Part shown: positions 60,400 through 64,000 of the stretch, in pieces | Layout: each line of letters starts with the position of its first letter | Position numbering within the stretch: position 1 is the first letter of the stretch | From: Anthopleura xanthogrammica | Lineage: Eukaryota; Cnidaria; Anthozoa; Actiniaria; Actiniidae | Direction of reading: 5' to 3' | Length of the DNA stretch: 64,000 nt | Assembly: GCA_964019055.1 (NCBI GenBank) | Contig: OZ025224.1 | Span: forward strand, 186,001-250,000 | Made by a program: the position numbers and the translations under genes | Notes under the pieces: generated by a model | What the model was told of the DNA's origin: nothing | Databases searched by the model: none | Seen by the model: the letters and a program-made list of their open reading frames with translations, nothing else

Positions 60400-61098
60400 A
60401 TGGAATCGATATCAAAAGTCGCTACAAGTTTGATTTCTTCGATTTCCTCAAATCCAGAAAAGCATGATATAGTTTCAGAGGCGCTTGGTTTCTTGAAATC
60501 CAAACAAGGAACATTCTTGGGACTGTTCGACGAAGGTGGCGGTAGAAGAAATGAAATGAGTGTTCTTAACGGCACCAGCCATGCTGCGCTGCTCGTTGGA
60601 TGGCATCTTGAATGGGGTTATGTCAAAGTAGCTCCTGAGCCGTTTCTTTATTCCATGAGTAAAGACGAAGCTCTGTTCCATAATGCTGGCAGCTGGGCTT
60701 GCACTGGGTCTAGTGGCATTGTTACCTATCAGTTGGAGCACGAAACCAATTTGCACATTCTCTGGGAATGTCCTTATAACTTTGATTTACATGACAACTA
60801 CATTGGGCTGATGTTAAACTCGGGTTCTGCCTTCAAGATACCAAACAAGTACCTCTTCAAAGGCATGTTTGGAGACTGGAATAAGATAGGAATGACTCCC
60901 ATGTATGGAAGCAGGTATGATCTGGTTTGCTGTGGTCCTGATAATGGCAATTCAAGAGATAAGGGAGGATCGAAGCCCTGGGGATGTAAAAGAACCTGTG
61001 CTGTACAAGACAACAACTACGCAGTCTACGCTACGATGGGAGACAGGCATGCCACTGTTAGCAAGATCACCATTGTCGAAAAAGGCTATTGGAAATAA
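60400..61098 (+). CDS. Actinoporin-like protein (cytolysin/lectin fold), single exon, 232 aa
   Basis: Actinoporins are pore-forming proteins that bind sphingomyelin membranes; related proteins with the same fold occur widely in animals, plants and fungi. The order of segments fits: an amphipathic N-terminal helix region (VATSLISSI), a strand region with NGTSHAALLVGWHLEWGYV, then EALFHNAGSWACTGSSGIV, where actinoporins have the N-G/T-G-A-V-G stretch, then WECPYNFDLHDNYIGL, corresponding to their P-Y-D/N aromatic lipid-binding segment, and a final strand VSKITIVEK. There is no signal peptide, no RGD, and several aromatic membrane-contact positions differ. It has extra cysteines (CCGP, CKRTC). 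It is longer than sea-anemone toxins (about 175-180 aa mature). It may be a cytosolic lectin-like or defence protein rather than a venom toxin. Confidence 0.68.
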   Translation: MESISKVATSLISSISSNPEKHDIVSEALGFLKSKQGTFLGLFDEGGGRRNEMSVLNGTSHAALLVGWHLEWGYVKVAPEPFLYSMSKDEALFHNAGSWACTGSSGIVTYQLEHETNLHILWECPYNFDLHDNYIGLMLNSGSAFKIPNKYLFKGMFGDWNKIGMTPMYGSRYDLVCCGPDNGNSRDKGGSKPWGCKRTCAVQDNNYAVYATMGDRHATVSKITIVEKGYWK

Positions 61099-61378
61099 TG
61101 AACACTATTTACACATGTAACTTAGACTTGTGTACTTACTATTAGTGCCATTAGTATCTAAATGCACAACCGCCAAAATAAAATATCAAGACTTGCTTTC
61201 ACTTCATCATGAGTTTCAGCATAATTTTTTGCCCTCTGCATTTTTTTGCACATTTAATTTTTAAAATGTGTTACCTATAGGCTGATATACTTTCAGTCTG
61301 AAAACTAAGACATTCTTATGTGTGGAAGTTGCTATTGCCGCAGAACAATAGAGAGTTGTCTACTTCTTACGCGCATTG

Positions 61379-61765
61379 TTACTTAAATGCAGAGGGCAAA
61401 ACATTATGCTGATACTGATGCTTGAAATAAAGGATATGAAGTGAAAGCAAGTCTTGATATTTCAGGATCGCTAACTTTTTGAAAAGAGGTTCAGAATGCT
61501 CATCAAATTTTGAAAAAGTCATGATACGCAATTCTTTTTTCTGAAGTGTGATGAGTGGACGAAGATAAGTAGTGCCCCAAACGATCATAAAATAAGTTTA
61601 ATGAGGATAGATTAAGGAGTTATAAAGTTGTAATAGAATTGAATCGGAAACAAAATATCTCAGCTTTGATAAAATGCCAATATCTCTAGAGATCTTCTTT
61701 CACAATTCGTGCACGTATTGTTTCCTATTTAAGTTACAGTCAATTATTAGAAGATGCTTGACTGG
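61379..61765 (-). pseudogene. LINE (non-LTR retrotransposon) reverse-transcriptase fragment, decayed
   Basis: Minus-strand translation gives a recognisable C-terminal reverse-transcriptase block of LINE elements: KKISRDIGILSKLRYF, then LYNSLIYPH, then FMIVWGTTYLRPLITLQKKE, then ILKYQDLLSLHILYFK. In-frame stops lie just before KKIS and after IYPH, and the upstream domains are absent, so it is inactive. It lies between the actinoporin-like gene and the 3' end of the ART-HYD1-like gene. Confidence 0.82.
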
Positions 61766-61826
61766 GTGTTCACTACTCACTGATGGTCTAAAGACTTTCT
61801 ACATGATCTGGCTTCAGCTATCCTGC

Positions 61827-63026
61827 TTATTTTTTTGTACACACGATTTCGTGGTGTCGATCAGAGAGGTTTATGTCACCCCTGTGGACGAGGACGTCAC
61901 GGCCGTCGGGTGTATTAACTGGATGCATCTCGTCCTTTGGCATACACACCTTCACATAACATTCAACGTTCTTCGGGTCCGATTCTTTTTGAGTATTGCC
62001 GTCATAGTTATTCGAGAGAATGGATTCAGGGGAACTGGATGGAGGCATGGTAGTACTATACACACCTAGAAATGATTAGGCAGGAATTAGCCACATATAT
62101 TCAACACAATACGACAGACAGTTTGAAAACACGAGATACATCTCAGAGATACATAAGCGATGAAATCTGGAAATGAAATAGCTGCAATTCCAACAAGGCA
62201 CTTATTAATCATTATTAATCATTACCTGGGCCAACTATTCCTTCACTGGACTGCTTGATTATGCCAGACTGTTCAATAGCCATGGCACCTTCTCGCGGAG
62301 TGTAATGATACACTGGTTTCTATGAATAAAACGAGAAAAATCAGTACAAAAAAATTGCATTTTGGCAGTCATTTATACAGCATTTTTTTCGCAAATGGTT
62401 CTGGAGGTAGCTAAAGCTTACTAGTTTCTCAATTTTATTTTTAAATTCGGGTATTTAGTCTTGCTACTTTGGAAATGTTCATAAGACTACAAAGCGAAAA
62501 TGAAAGTGAAAGTCGATACAGAATAGTTTAGTGCTGTCTCCGCGTTGAACAGTAGCAAATATTTTATCACTGGAATCGAAAGTTTACTAGCTCTCGGGTT
62601 ATTTGTGTTTGCGGTGTTTTTCCCTTCTTGTTCGCTTTCTTCGTTCAGTCTTCTCAGATCTTCTGCTTTTGACAAGGTTTTCTCGTAAAGCTATTCACTA
62701 GTCCGCCGATTTGCGTCTGCACCTTTGTTGTGCAGTCAAAATTCGATGGGATTATTCACCTTAAAACAAGCACTAGATATATATTATGACTTTATGGTAA
62801 AGTCAAGTGCTCAACGTTAGCAATTGGGATGCATTTTATTTTCCATCTAAGAGCAGCGACTTCTTCATAGTACTTCAGTAAAGCCAGCATAGCTTTCTGC
62901 CTGGAAAACTAGCGAGGCAAACACACTTGAAAGACCGCTTATAACGGTATAGACGTGGTCTTATCAGTTGTCTAGCAATATAATGTTATATTCACCTACC
63001 TCTTTGCAGTTACATTGGTCAGACAT
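61827..63026 (-). CDS. HYD1-type ADP-ribosyltransferase-like small protein, 3 exons, about 119 aa
   Basis: Modelled exons 63000-63026, 62226-62319 and 61827-62065 (360 nt, frame intact) give a compact single-domain protein. Near the N-terminus is VYHYTPREGAMAIEQSG, then a GPG-VYSTTMPPSS segment, and near the end VHRGDINLSDRHHE. This H-Y-T, G-V-Y-x-T and G-D-x-x-L pattern is that of the HYD1 class of ADP-ribosyltransferase domains (Tox-ART-HYD1), known from bacterial polymorphic toxins and also found in fungi and animals. There is no signal peptide, so it would act in the cytosol. Activity and target are unknown. Exon 1 encodes only nine residues (MSDQCNCKE); its donor and the exon 2 acceptor are inferred. 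Confidence 0.72.
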
Positions 63027-64000
63027 GCCTACTGATTTTCTTGGGTTCAGTTTGGTGATCAACAAGTACTTTACGAACACTACTCCGCATAAACTGCAGC
63101 CAAAGGACTGTTGTGGGCGCTGGTTGCTGTAGTTAAGCAATATAAGGAACATTAATGATGCCAGGTGACATTCCTTCATCCAATCATAACTAAATGAATC
63201 AAATTTAAGAATTGAGACATGTGATCGCTGGTTTCCCGGAAAAGACTTCCCAGCATTCTTTGCGTGCTCATTTCCGCGAAAAAAGTCAAGCTGCAAGCAA
63301 GTCCACTTCCGGGTACGTACTCAAAGAGGAAGAAAAGAGAAAAAAACCTAGAAACTGAGTGGAATTGAAGAAATGGGAATATAGATAGTCTCAGTTTTTA
63401 ATAGACTGGCTCTAGATCTGTACCGTGCAGAACAGTCACTGACTTCGTGATGTGTATCTATTGACATTGATCCATAATGTTACGATACAACACAGACATG
63501 AAAAGAGACGTCTGCGCTGTCTTGGTATTTTCATTCAGTCTACATGCACACCAAGAGGGCGCGACCCCTAAAGATGATCGAATTCCAAGACTATGTACTA
63601 TAAATATTTTCTACCGTTATATGAATAACAACATATCCTTGTATCTCTGTATACCCTCACAAAAAGCGTTTTGTCTGAAAAGTTGGGTAAATATTAACAA
63701 TAATTGACAAAAACCTTTACACGTATTCCAAAGATTTTTTAACCTGAAATTGCAGGACAAATATCAGTGTAGTCAGTATAGTTTTTCTTGGAACTCGTTG
63801 CGTGTGAAATAAAGAATAATTCGCGTTTCGTTACAAGATAATTTTCATTAATCTTGGCAATCAATCGAGATGTTAATTTTCAGTTTCCATGGTTACTAGT
63901 ATATTTCCGGAGAATGTGCCAAGTGAGTCATGAACTTGAATCAATATTTTACGACGCAAAACTCATGGAATATTCTACGTATTAGAACATTTTTCTTCTG
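63027..64000. other. Right-end region
   Basis: Presumed promoter of the ART-HYD1-like gene, then AT-rich unique sequence to the window end. Short open frames (for example 63477-63707) have no recognisable domain. Confidence 0.35.

Noticed and set aside
61674..62069. 131-aa plus-strand open frame
   Set aside because: It overlaps in antisense the LINE fragment and the ART-HYD1-like last exon, both of which have recognisable motifs.

Overview
This window comes from an animal genome. Genes are split by GT-AG introns of roughly 70 bp to 2 kb. Several encode clear metazoan proteins (INTS11, CPTP, FBXO42, WDR70, TMEM26, UBIAD1, GLUT-type sugar transporters, UDP-glucuronosyltransferase). Intergenic and intronic DNA is AT-rich and full of MITE-like inverted repeats, tRNA-derived SINE-like elements, minisatellites and microsatellites. 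An actinoporin-like gene and prokaryote-type defence or effector domains suggest a marine invertebrate, perhaps a sponge or cnidarian, but the sequence alone does not fix the phylum. All exon models were built by hand from splice sites, reading-frame continuity and remembered family motifs; no search was run.

Layout. 1-5.5 kb: a UDP-glucuronosyltransferase gene (minus strand), the first exon of a second tandem copy running off the left edge, a 44-bp minisatellite between them, and a third 5' remnant. 5.9-6.4 kb: a G-rich minisatellite. 6.5-9.4 kb: the 3' end of WDR70 (plus). 10.3-11.2 kb: single-exon UBIAD1 (plus). 12.8-13.4 kb: single-exon CPTP (minus), head-to-head with the 25-exon INTS11 gene (13.7-20.6 kb, plus); this pair is also divergent neighbours in human. 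21.3-23 kb: a diverged UBIAD1-like paralogue (minus) that has lost acidic residues of both prenyl-diphosphate motifs. 24.2-34.8 kb: two tandem genes (minus) encoding a NERD nuclease domain fused to a superfamily 1 UvrD-like helicase, with an intron at the same position. 30.6 kb: a broken copy of a glucose-transporter first exon. 36.4-43.7 kb and 53.1-58.9 kb: two SLC2A-type transporter genes with matching exon structure, separated by a TMEM26-like gene (44.8-48.8 kb, plus) and FBXO42 (49.6-52.5 kb, minus). 60.4-61.1 kb: a single-exon actinoporin-like gene. 61.4-61.8 kb: a decayed LINE reverse-transcriptase fragment. 61.8-63.0 kb: a small three-exon gene (minus) with the hallmarks of a HYD1-type ADP-ribosyltransferase domain.

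How the genes relate. Most are unrelated housekeeping genes. The parts of most interest are those resembling defence or effector systems: the NERD-helicase pair, whose architecture recalls prokaryotic nuclease-helicase antiviral proteins, and the actinoporin-like and ART-HYD1-like genes near the right end. Recent duplication is a theme: UGT, UBIAD1, NERD-helicase and GLUT all occur as pairs, and two INTS11 exons have partial copies in the following intron.
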